Of a stretch of 64,000 bases of DNA, positions 44,668 to 52,514 are shown one piece after another (position 1 is the stretch's first letter; every line of letters starts with the position of its first letter). The stretch covers positions 36,904 to 100,903 of the forward strand of contig JBDWGM010000004.1 of NCBI GenBank assembly GCA_039975755.1, in the 5' to 3' direction. The position numbers and the translations under genes are program-made. This DNA comes from JABSSA01 sp039975755. GTDB taxonomy: Bacteria; Pseudomonadota; Alphaproteobacteria; Rhodobacterales; Rhodobacteraceae. The notes below the pieces were generated by a model, which did no database searches, was not told the DNA's origin, and saw only the letters and a list, made by a program, of their open reading frames with translations.

Positions 44668-45219
44668 GTGGCAATTTACCTTATTCGACACGCTCAGTCG
44701 GCGTTTAATGCGGTGTACGATCCCAACAAGCCTGATCCAATGATCTTTGACGCACCGATTACGCCGCTTGGGGAATCTCAGGCGCAGCAGGCGCGGGCCG
44801 CAGTTGGAAAGCTGGATCTTGAACATGTGATTGTTTCGCCGTTCACCCGCACCTTACAAACGGCTCATTTGATTTTTGGGGACAGGTTTCCGTTTCAGAT
44901 CAATGCGGCCGTGCGTGAACAGCTTTGCAACAGCTGTGATGTTGGCAGCCCGCCTGAGCAATTGGCCACGCGTTACCCGCGCCTTGATTTCACGCATCTG
45001 GAACAGCGTTGGTGGCATCAGGGCAAAGAAGATCACCGCGGGATTTCGGTCGAACCGGAAGATGTCTTGCACGAACGCGCGCGTATGTTTGCCGAAGAGT
45101 TGAAGCGCGATGGAGTGCATTCCACTGCAATTGTCACGCATGGGAACTTTATTCGGGCGTTGACGGGCATCCAGCCGAACAATTGCGAAGTGGTCAAGTT
45201 TGACCCACATGCAGCTTAA
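44668..45219 (+). CDS. Histidine phosphatase family protein
   Basis: A 183-residue member of the phosphoglycerate-mutase-like branch. The catalytic LIRHAQSAFNA (RHG-type motif, here RHA) is at residues 5-15, and the proton-donor and second-His parts (IVSPFTRTLQTA near 58, IVTHGNFIRAL near 160) are present. The GTG at 44668 was chosen because it gives the canonical AIYLIRH start; a TTG at 44653 is an alternative, and neither has a strong ribosome-binding site. It converges on rhaK with a four-base overlap of the 3' ends. The substrate is unknown; the family includes sugar-phosphate and small-molecule phosphatases, so a link to rhamnose metabolism is only positional. Confidence 0.82.
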   Translation: MAIYLIRHAQSAFNAVYDPNKPDPMIFDAPITPLGESQAQQARAAVGKLDLEHVIVSPFTRTLQTAHLIFGDRFPFQINAAVREQLCNSCDVGSPPEQLATRYPRLDFTHLEQRWWHQGKEDHRGISVEPEDVLHERARMFAEELKRDGVHSTAIVTHGNFIRALTGIQPNNCEVVKFDPHAA

Positions 45220-46583
45220 AGCAATGAGCGCCAGAGTGTTGCGTAATCGCTAAGCTGTTGCGTGTTTTCGGGCGGTTGCAGGGTGTCGGGCGGTGTGATG
45301 CCAGTCCTTGATCCGAACAGCAATGCGGCCCCGATGCTTGTTCCGGTGGCAGAGGGACTGTGGCACACTGGGCGGCCCGTTGCGGCATGCAGCATTGCCA
45401 GATAATGGCGGTTCGCGGCAAACGGGCCTTCGACAATCGTTGGCCCATTGGCTCCGGTCAGAGACAGGCATGTGTCGGTCATTAAGGCCAAATAGAATGA
45501 CAGCGCGACAAAGCGTTGGTTTGACCCAACGGGTGGTTCCGCCACGTGCCAATTCATCGTCCGGCCCGGATACGGCCCTGACGTTGGGTCCACAGCGGGC
45601 AAGAGCATCGTGTTTTCGGCGAGCACCTGAGTGGCTGCGTCCGGGTCGTGTGAAGGGGGGTGGCCCTGTTGGATCAGTTCGAATTCCCGCCCACCCATGA
45701 ACCGAGCGGACGGCACCACATTGCCCAGTGCATTGACGTTGATCAGGGTATCGCGGCTAGGGTCCAATTCGGGCTCGGCTCCGCCCATGGTCATTGCAAT
45801 GACCCACGTTCCGGTGGACACCACGGAAAAGGGTGCGCTTCGGTGCAGCACATGCGGATACAAGGACGCGTTGGAATCGTGAATGCCGCACATGACGGGT
45901 GTGTCTGGCGGCAAGCTTGTGACCGTGGCGATTGCGGGACGGATGGAGCCCAAACGTTGCGTTGAATTTATAACCGGGGCCATTTTGTCGGCGATGTCGA
46001 GCTTTTCCACCAAATCAGAGAAGGTGCCCTGCTGTGGCAGCCAAAGATCGGTGTGGCATCCGATGGACGTGACATCGCTGGCGATTTCCCCGGTCAATCG
46101 GTGCCCCCAATATTGTGGATAGGTCAGGATGTGCGCGGTGCGGGATTTCAGATCGGGATCGGTTTGAAACATCCAATGGAGTTGCGCACCAACGTTCAAG
46201 CCATTCGATAAACGAGGCGACCCGGTTTGTTCGAAAGGGGCGCGGATGGCATCGTAATCTGCAGCAGTTTCGGCAGGGCCGTCATGTTCGTAATCAAGCA
46301 CGGGTGCTGCAAGCTGTCCGTTCTGATCAAGCAGAACAATGCTGGCGCCATGGGTTGTGATCGATATGCCGTCAATCTGGTGTTCCTTGTGGAATTGACG
46401 CAGCGCCGCCAGAAGAAATTCCCATATGCCGTCCGTATCAAAGCAGGGCCATAGCGGTCCTGAAACAACAGTATTGGGGCGCGTCAAAACGGCGATTTCC
46501 GTCATGGTGTTTAGATCGACCAACGCGAGTTTTGCATTGGTTTTGCCGATATCAATGACGGCGATATGTCGTCGAACGGTCAT
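45216..46583 (-). CDS. rhaK: L-rhamnulokinase-like FGGY carbohydrate kinase
   Basis: A 455-residue sugar kinase of the FGGY family. The first ATP-binding block is VIDIGKTNAKLALVD (residues 10-24); the hinge region shows a CGIHDSNASLYPHV segment near 230 and VVSTGTWVIAM near 255. In Rhizobium the rhaK product phosphorylates the sugar during or soon after rhamnose uptake and is needed for transport. It is the last gene of a seven-gene rhaRSTPQUK-order operon and overlaps rhaU by four bases, which strongly supports the assignment. Product expected: L-rhamnulose-1-phosphate, the RhaD substrate. Confidence 0.88.
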   Translation of the reverse strand: MTVRRHIAVIDIGKTNAKLALVDLNTMTEIAVLTRPNTVVSGPLWPCFDTDGIWEFLLAALRQFHKEHQIDGISITTHGASIVLLDQNGQLAAPVLDYEHDGPAETAADYDAIRAPFEQTGSPRLSNGLNVGAQLHWMFQTDPDLKSRTAHILTYPQYWGHRLTGEIASDVTSIGCHTDLWLPQQGTFSDLVEKLDIADKMAPVINSTQRLGSIRPAIATVTSLPPDTPVMCGIHDSNASLYPHVLHRSAPFSVVSTGTWVIAMTMGGAEPELDPSRDTLINVNALGNVVPSARFMGGREFELIQQGHPPSHDPDAATQVLAENTMLLPAVDPTSGPYPGRTMNWHVAEPPVGSNQRFVALSFYLALMTDTCLSLTGANGPTIVEGPFAANRHYLAMLHAATGRPVCHSPSATGTSIGAALLFGSRTGITPPDTLQPPENTQQLSDYATLWRSLL

Positions 46584-46897
46584 GGCATGTGGAACACACG
46601 CGGCAATGCCAGCGCGACGGGTTCATTGTCGTCTTTCGTTTCCATCAGGTCGGCCATATGCGCCCACCATTTTTGCATAACGGGATGGTTGGGCAACGCG
46701 TCCATGCCGTGATCATCTGAGCGGATCAACACGCCGATCAACAGGTTCGTTTCGGGGTCCAGATGAATACTGTAATCGCTGACTCCAGCAGCTTTTAACA
46801 GCGTAACAAGCTCTGGCCAGATCTCATCATGGCGACGTTCGTATTCATCGCGCTTGCCGGGATGCAAACGCATCCGAAATACAAATCGTTCCCTCAT
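46580..46897 (-). CDS. rhaU: L-rhamnose mutarotase
   Basis: A 105-residue protein of normal RhaM/RhaU size. It has the characteristic start RERFVFRMRLHPGKRDEYERRHDEIWPEL, split here as FRMRLHPGKRDEYERRH and WPEL, a DYSIHLDPETNLLIGVL block, and a C-terminal WWAHMADLM. It interconverts alpha- and beta-L-rhamnose so that the isomerase gets the right anomer. The start at 46897 overlaps rhaQ by four bases; an earlier ATG at 46930 would lie inside rhaQ and is less likely. Its place between the permeases and the kinase is as in rhizobial rha operons. Confidence 0.9.
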   Translation of the reverse strand: MRERFVFRMRLHPGKRDEYERRHDEIWPELVTLLKAAGVSDYSIHLDPETNLLIGVLIRSDDHGMDALPNHPVMQKWWAHMADLMETKDDNEPVALALPRVFHMP

Positions 46898-47901
46898 GAT
46901 CGCCTCTTTCGTGCAGCCAGCATTGTCCAAAGTTGGGGCAATGCGATGACACCGATCAACAACAAACCGATGAAGATCGACATCACAATGCCCGGCACGT
47001 TCAACAGCCCAAGTCCAAACGTCACCAACCCCATGACGAACGCAGCGATCACCACGCCTGGAATCGATCCAGATCCGCCTAGAATGTTGACGCCCCCCAA
47101 GACAACCATGGTGACAACTTCAAGCTCCATCCCCTGCGCAATACTGGGGCGTGTGGAGCCAAGCCGTGACGTCAAGCAGATCGCCGCAACGCCAGACATC
47201 AGACCGGTAAGCAGAAACAAGATGAACTTGACCCGTTGCACACGGATGCCGCTGAACAATGCGCCGGTCGGGTTGTTCCCGATTGCATACACGGCGCGCC
47301 CAAAGTTGGTTTTGTGCAAAAGCACTCCGTAGATCACGGCGAGGATGACAAAAATGGCCATTTCAACCGTGAAAACCCAATAGATGTATCCTTGCCCAAA
47401 CCACGCGAAATCGCTTGGATAACCGCGATAAGCATCGTCGCCCAATATGATAAAGCTGATGCCGCGAAATAAGCTCATCGTGCCGATGGTGACGACAATG
47501 GATGGCAAGCCAAGGACCGTCACAAAGAACGCATTAAACGCACCGCACAGCAATCCGACACTCAGGCCGATCACGACCAATTCCGGTGTCCCCGCCCCGT
47601 ATTGCACCGCAAGGCCCATCGCCGTGCTGGCCAAGGCGATAATGGACGCAACCGACAAATCGATTTCACCGGCGATGATCAAAAGCGCCATCGCAAAAGC
47701 GATCATCGCCTTTTCGGTGAAATTGAAGGTCGCATCGCTTAGGTTCCACGCGTTCAAAAAGTAGGGCGACGAGAAACTGTTGACCAAGAAGATGGCAATC
47801 GCCACGGCAAGCAGCAACGCTTCCCAACTGCGCAAGCTGTTGTAGAGACGACTGTTCAATTGATTGGGGATATGGCGTTTTTGGGTTGTTGCATCCGTCA
47901 T
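46894..47901 (-). CDS. rhaQ: Rhamnose ABC transporter permease RhaQ
   Basis: A 335-residue ribose/XylH-type membrane permease with about ten hydrophobic segments. It has the sugar-permease blocks AGEIDLSVASIIALAS near residue 80, VLGLPSIVVTIGTMSLFRGIS near 130, and ALFSGIRVQRVKF near 215. It pairs with the adjacent rhaP product to form the channel. The end overlaps rhaU and the start overlaps rhaP by four bases, so translation is coupled throughout. Assignment to rhamnose rests on the surrounding rha genes. Confidence 0.9.
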   Translation of the reverse strand: MTDATTQKRHIPNQLNSRLYNSLRSWEALLLAVAIAIFLVNSFSSPYFLNAWNLSDATFNFTEKAMIAFAMALLIIAGEIDLSVASIIALASTAMGLAVQYGAGTPELVVIGLSVGLLCGAFNAFFVTVLGLPSIVVTIGTMSLFRGISFIILGDDAYRGYPSDFAWFGQGYIYWVFTVEMAIFVILAVIYGVLLHKTNFGRAVYAIGNNPTGALFSGIRVQRVKFILFLLTGLMSGVAAICLTSRLGSTRPSIAQGMELEVVTMVVLGGVNILGGSGSIPGVVIAAFVMGLVTFGLGLLNVPGIVMSIFIGLLLIGVIALPQLWTMLAARKRRS

Positions 47902-48881
47902 GCTGATTTCTCCGCAGACTTGAGAATGATGCGGCCCTTCGTCTTTCCCGCGCGTGCATTAAAGGCCACCGCAATCAAAATCGCGCTGCCCGATATCGCC
48001 AATTGCCAGAACGGGGAAATATTGATCACAGGCAGGGCATTTTTAACGACACCCAAAAAGATCGCGCCAAGCACAGCACCGCCGACCGACCCAATGCCGC
48101 CCGCAATGGAGATGCCGCCAATGACGCAAGCGGCCACGACTTCCAGCTCGAACCCTCCCGCAATATCGACATAGGCAACGGCATAACGCGCCACCCATAA
48201 ATAGCCAGTTAGGCCTGCAAGCGCTCCGGACAGAGTGAAGGCCAAAAACTGTGTCTTGCCCACATTGATGCCAGTATAGACCGCTGCATGTGGGTTGCCG
48301 CCCACGGCAAAGATGGACCGCCCCAATGTTGTGCGGGACATCATAACGGCGAATATGGCGACGGTGATGATCGCGGCCCAAGACAGAACTGGCAGACCCA
48401 AGGCAGCGGCGCGTGGAAACCCGGTGAAGGCTTCGCTCATTTCATGGGCGTTGACCCATTTGCCATCTGAAATCAGGAAAATGACGCCTCGAAAGATTGT
48501 CATTGTTCCCAGCGTCACAACGATTGGCGGGATTTCCAGTTTCCACACAAGCAAACCGTTGATCGCACCCATCACAGTGCCCAACAGGATCGCAATGGCG
48601 ATGATCACGGGAATCGGCAAATCGGGCATCGCGACGTTAATCATCGCAACCACCATTCCGGTCAGGGCCAAATTCGCAGCCACAGACAAATCAATGCACC
48701 GCGTTAGAATGACAACCATCTGCCCCAAGGCCAGAATGATCAGCGGGGCCGTGTCATTGAACACATTGACCAGATTCTCTGGCTGAACAAATCCCGAGAA
48801 CCGCGTTGAGATCAGCAAAAGCAAGGCGATGATGGCGACGCTTAAGATCGCTTCTCGGATGGGGACAAACCGGGACAGCAT
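47898..48881 (-). CDS. rhaP: Rhamnose ABC transporter permease RhaP
   Basis: A 327-residue permease of the same ribose-type family as RhaQ. Visible blocks are RCIDLSVAANLALTGMVVAM near residue 63 and LEIPPIVVTLGTMTIFRGVIF near 115, and a C-terminal GGVNI-type stretch CVIGGISIAGGIGSVGG near 240. It forms a heterodimer with RhaQ. It starts immediately after the ATPase stop and overlaps rhaQ by four bases. Confidence 0.9.
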   Translation of the reverse strand: MLSRFVPIREAILSVAIIALLLLISTRFSGFVQPENLVNVFNDTAPLIILALGQMVVILTRCIDLSVAANLALTGMVVAMINVAMPDLPIPVIIAIAILLGTVMGAINGLLVWKLEIPPIVVTLGTMTIFRGVIFLISDGKWVNAHEMSEAFTGFPRAAALGLPVLSWAAIITVAIFAVMMSRTTLGRSIFAVGGNPHAAVYTGINVGKTQFLAFTLSGALAGLTGYLWVARYAVAYVDIAGGFELEVVAACVIGGISIAGGIGSVGGAVLGAIFLGVVKNALPVINISPFWQLAISGSAILIAVAFNARAGKTKGRIILKSAEKSA

Positions 48882-50408
48882 TTATGACGCCTCTTCCAAT
48901 TGATCGGCAACATTTATCCCTGCCGCGTGCCGCACCAATGTTTCGGGAGTTAGATCATCGCCCGACACTTCCGCTTGAATGCGACCATCGCGCATGACGA
49001 TGACCCGATCTGACATGCCAATGATTTCTGGGATTTCGGAGCTGACCATAATCACAGACAAACCTGCAGCGGCAAGTTCGGCCATGAATTCATGCACGGC
49101 CGCCTTTGATCCGATGTCGATCCCTTTTGTGGGTTCGTCCAGAATGATGATCTGCGGCTGTGTGGCGAGCCATTTGGCGATCACCACTTTTTGCTGATTA
49201 CCACCCGACAGGTTCCCAACATCCTGATCCAGTGCCGCCGCTCGTAAGTCCAAGCGGGTTGAATAGTCATGGGCCAGCTTGAACTCTTGGGCCAGTTTCA
49301 GAAAGCCGTTTTTGGACGTGCGACCCAGCGAAGGCAATGTGATGTTCTGAAAGATAGGAAGTCCGATTATTGCGCCCTGTTTTCCGCGGTCTTCTGGCAC
49401 ATAGACGATGCCATTGGCGACAGCATCGGCGGGTGATCGGATCACACGGATTTTGTCGTTGATCTTGCACACACCTTTAGACGGTTTGGTGATGCCAAAC
49501 AGGGATTGCATGAATTCGGACCGCCCTGCCCCAACCAGCCCGTAAAATCCCAGTATTTCACCGCGCTTTAGGGTGAAATTGATATCTGCAAACTCTGTTG
49601 GATGATCATACCCTACGACCTGTAGGACGTCTTCTGACACATTGGGTTTACGCTCTGGAAAAATGTGATCGACCGTGCGGCCCACCATCATTTTGACAAG
49701 GGCATTTTCGTCTGTGTCCGCGATGAGACCTTCACCCACAAATGCGCCATCGCGATACACTGTATAGCGATCAGCGATGCGGAAAATTTCGTCAAACTTG
49801 TGGCTGATGAACAAGATCGCTTTGCCTTGCGCTTTCAACGTTTCAACAAGCTCGTAAAGTTCGGTGATTTCCTTGTGGGACAGGGCCGCTGTCGGTTCGT
49901 CCATGATAACCACGCGCGCTTCGACGGATAAGGCGCGGGCAATCGCCACAAGGTGCTTGTTTGCTATTCCAAGATCGCGCAGCCGCGTGCGAGGGTCGAA
50001 AGGTGCGTCTATGCTGTTCAGCAATTCAGCTGCAGCACGCTGCATTTCACCCTTATCAATCAGCCCAAAGCGATTGCGTGGGGCATGGCCAATGAAAATA
50101 TTCTCGGCGACTGAAAGTTCGTCAAACAGGACGGTTTCCTGATGGATCGCCGTGATGCCCATATTGCCAGCCGCGTTGGCATTCGCGAATGTAACAGGCT
50201 TGCCATCGATGCGGATTGTGCCGCCATCCGGTTTATAGATCCCGGTCAGGATCTTCACGGTTGTGGATTTGCCTGCACCGTTTTCACCAACCAAAGCGGT
50301 CACTTGGCCCGCATACAGGTTTAGGTGAACCGCATCCAAAGCTTTGACACCCGGAAACGTCTTAGTGATTGAGTCCAGGGACACAACGGGCGGCAAACTC
50401 TCGTTCAT
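48882..50408 (-). CDS. rhaT: Rhamnose ABC transporter ATPase RhaT (tandem domains)
   Basis: A 508-residue sugar ATPase with two nucleotide-binding domains, as in RbsA/AraG/MglA. The first half has Walker A GENGAGKST near residue 38, and a Walker B ARVVIMDEPTAALSHKE near 160. The second half has a degenerate Walker A (VGAGRSEFMQ), but a good signature LSGGNQQKVVIAKWL and Walker B IIILDEPTKGID near 415. This asymmetry is normal in the family. It follows the binding-protein gene by 82 bp, with an 11-bp perfect hairpin in the gap. Confidence 0.92.
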   Translation of the reverse strand: MNESLPPVVSLDSITKTFPGVKALDAVHLNLYAGQVTALVGENGAGKSTTVKILTGIYKPDGGTIRIDGKPVTFANANAAGNMGITAIHQETVLFDELSVAENIFIGHAPRNRFGLIDKGEMQRAAAELLNSIDAPFDPRTRLRDLGIANKHLVAIARALSVEARVVIMDEPTAALSHKEITELYELVETLKAQGKAILFISHKFDEIFRIADRYTVYRDGAFVGEGLIADTDENALVKMMVGRTVDHIFPERKPNVSEDVLQVVGYDHPTEFADINFTLKRGEILGFYGLVGAGRSEFMQSLFGITKPSKGVCKINDKIRVIRSPADAVANGIVYVPEDRGKQGAIIGLPIFQNITLPSLGRTSKNGFLKLAQEFKLAHDYSTRLDLRAAALDQDVGNLSGGNQQKVVIAKWLATQPQIIILDEPTKGIDIGSKAAVHEFMAELAAAGLSVIMVSSEIPEIIGMSDRVIVMRDGRIQAEVSGDDLTPETLVRHAAGINVADQLEEAS

Positions 50409-50445
50409 TTCCGCTCTCTTTCAAATCCGGGCTTGGTTTCGTTCA

Positions 50446-50481
50446 ATCATCCCGGCGCGCGTCCTTGCAGGCCGGGATGAT
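50446..50481 (-). promoter_or_regulatory. Perfect 11-bp hairpin between rhaS and rhaT
   Basis: ATCATCCCGGC and GCCGGGATGAT form an exact 11-bp stem with a 14-nt loop, starting ten bases after the rhaS stop. No U-tract follows. It probably protects the rhaS mRNA end or limits read-through, so that more binding protein is made. Confidence 0.55.
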
Positions 50482-50490
50482 CTGATCGGT

Positions 50491-51483
50491 TTAGAAAATG
50501 GACTTGAATGCGTCGATATTGCTGGCGTCGTATACAAACGGGTCAGCCATCGCACCTTCGGAGTTGTCGTCCAACTTCAATGACCCCATGCGGCCCATTG
50601 GAATTTCGGCACCTGGCCCAGCCTCTGCACCATTCTTGGCAATCTCGTAGGCGAGCATTGCCGCCGAATATCCCAGATCGATTGGATTCCAAATCGCAAA
50701 GGATTGCGAGGCACCGGATTCGATGGCCCCAGCCATTTCAGAAGGCAGGCCCAGCCCGGTGACGTTCACCTGACCAACCTTACCAGCGTCAACGACGGCC
50801 TGCGCCGCTGCCACAATACCAACCGACGTTGGCGCAATGATCGCGTCAAGATCGGGATGAGATTGCATCAACCCAGTTGCTTCACGATAGGATTTGTCCG
50901 CTAAGTCGTCGCCATAAACAGTCGCAACAACGTTGATCCCGTCGTAATTGCCCATGACTTTGTTCATCTCTTCAATCCAGATGTTCTGGTTGGTGGATGT
51001 TGTCGTCGCAGACAGAACCGCCACATCGCCACCATCTGGCAGGTGATCGGCCGCCAATTTGATGATCATGTTGCCGATCAGTGCATTGGACGATGGGTTC
51101 AAATGCATCTGGCGGCCCTCCGCGGCGACGCCACTGTCCCAGCTGATCACTGTGATGCCGCGGCTCATTGCTTTTTTCAACGCAGGCACAAGTGCGTCGG
51201 TGTCGTTTGCAGAAATTGCAATTGCGTCGACGTTTTGAGCGATCAATGCGTTGATAACTTCGATCTGGCCTTCGGCTGTTGTGTCCGTTGGGCCGGTATA
51301 GATGATTTCCACATCACCAAGTTCTGCAGCGGCTTCTTCGGCGCCTTTTGCAGCTGCTTCGAAAAAGCCGATACCAAGCGCTTTGACGACAAGCGCAATA
51401 CGCACGTCTTCTGCCGAAGCGGGTGCTGCGATCATCATGGCAGCGGCTGTTGCTGACGCCATTAGGGTCTTAAATACACTCAT
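50491..51483 (-). CDS. rhaS: Rhamnose-binding protein RhaS
   Basis: A 330-residue periplasmic protein with a signal peptide (MSVFKTLMASATAAAMMIAA, cleaved after ASA) and the ribose-binding-protein fold. Family blocks are IALVVKALGIGFFEAAAKGA near residue 28, AIAISANDTDALVPALKKA near 95, and VISWDSGVA near 118. It captures rhamnose for RhaPQT. It follows rhaR by 37 bp and precedes the hairpin at 50446-50481. The assignment to rhamnose depends on operon context. Confidence 0.9.
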   Translation of the reverse strand: MSVFKTLMASATAAAMMIAAPASAEDVRIALVVKALGIGFFEAAAKGAEEAAAELGDVEIIYTGPTDTTAEGQIEVINALIAQNVDAIAISANDTDALVPALKKAMSRGITVISWDSGVAAEGRQMHLNPSSNALIGNMIIKLAADHLPDGGDVAVLSATTTSTNQNIWIEEMNKVMGNYDGINVVATVYGDDLADKSYREATGLMQSHPDLDAIIAPTSVGIVAAAQAVVDAGKVGQVNVTGLGLPSEMAGAIESGASQSFAIWNPIDLGYSAAMLAYEIAKNGAEAGPGAEIPMGRMGSLKLDDNSEGAMADPFVYDASNIDAFKSIF

Positions 51484-51520
51484 GGTTTCCTCCCTGGAGT
51501 GGTTTCGAAATTGGGGTGGG

Positions 51521-52324
51521 TTATGTTGCCACTCCCGTCTTTTGATTTGCGTTTACTGACACGACGACAAGGTTTACCTCGGCAGCCTCAAGCATCGACG
51601 CTGTTCGGTCATCGATGCCATCATCCGTTATGATTGTGTCGATCCGGGCCAGTGAGCACAGGATCAGGCTGGATCGATTGGCGAATTTCGCGCTGTCGGC
51701 CAGAACGACAAGCTCTTCGGCCTGTCCGATCAGTTTTTGTTCGGCTTGGATCAGAAGGGGATCTTGTTCCATCAGCCCCAAGGGGCCTATGCCCTGCGCC
51801 CCCATGAACATCCGCTTTGCATAAAAATTCCGGGTCACATCGTTGTCGAACGGGGACAGAATGATGTTTTGTTCGCGGTAGATTACCCCACCTGACAACA
51901 GCACGGTGTTACGCGTGTTTTTCAGCAAATGCTCGGCGATTGGGAATGAATTCGTGAAAACCTGCATCTGGCGCGAGGCCAGCGGATGCACCATCTGAAA
52001 TGTCGTTGTCCCGCCATTGATGATGATTGAATCGCCATCGCTGCACAGATCAACCGCTGCTGTTGCAATCGCCTGCTTTTCAGCGTTGTTGATTGTTTCG
52101 TTATAAGAGAACGGACGCCCTGCAAGCCCAACAAACGGTGTCGTTGCCAACGCCTCGGCACCACCCCGGACACGGCGCAGTTTGCCGACCTCATCCAAGG
52201 TATTGATGTCACGGCGCACAGTCGCCTCGGACGCCCCGGTCAGAGTGCAAAGTTCAGCCACCGTCACCAAGGAGCGATCCTGGACCGCCGACAAGATAAC
52301 CCTGTGTCTGTCATTCTCATGCAT
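51521..52324 (-). CDS. rhaR: DeoR family regulator RhaR
   Basis: A 267-residue DeoR/GlpR-type regulator with an N-terminal helix-turn-helix (VTVAELCTLTGASEATVRRDINTLDE, about residues 20-45) and the following RVRGGAEAL. The C-terminal sugar-phosphate-sensing half carries INGGTTTFQMV near 100 and LLSGGVIYREQNIILSP near 143. It is the first gene of the rhaRSTPQUK operon and faces rhaDI across a gap with a nested palindromic operator, so it probably represses both until a rhamnose metabolite binds. This matches the role of rhaR in Rhizobium. Confidence 0.9.
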   Translation of the reverse strand: MHENDRHRVILSAVQDRSLVTVAELCTLTGASEATVRRDINTLDEVGKLRRVRGGAEALATTPFVGLAGRPFSYNETINNAEKQAIATAAVDLCSDGDSIIINGGTTTFQMVHPLASRQMQVFTNSFPIAEHLLKNTRNTVLLSGGVIYREQNIILSPFDNDVTRNFYAKRMFMGAQGIGPLGLMEQDPLLIQAEQKLIGQAEELVVLADSAKFANRSSLILCSLARIDTIITDDGIDDRTASMLEAAEVNLVVVSVNANQKTGVAT

Positions 52325-52375
52325 TGCACATTCCCCGACTGTGTAGCGTTACGTTGGATCGAATCGCAAACCCAA

Positions 52376-52446
52376 GTCAATCATTATTTGTCACAATCAA
52401 TCATACTGCGCTGCAGCATGATTGATTGTGACTGAATGTGATTGAC
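52376..52446. promoter_or_regulatory. Nested palindromic RhaR operator
   Basis: Four half-sites are arranged around one centre at 52411. The inner pair is TCACAATCAATCAT (52391-52404) facing ATGATTGATTGTGA (52418-52431), a perfect 14-bp inverted repeat. The outer pair is GTCAATCA (52376-52383) facing TGATTGAC (52439-52446), also exact. All share the core TCAATCA. The region between the divergent rhaR and rhaD promoters fits a DeoR-type tetramer site. Confidence 0.75.
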
Positions 52447-52514
52447 TTAGGCTCTTAACAAAGGCAGCGTGTCGCCAACCCAAATACCCCAATCAGACGT
52501 TGATGGAGACGATG

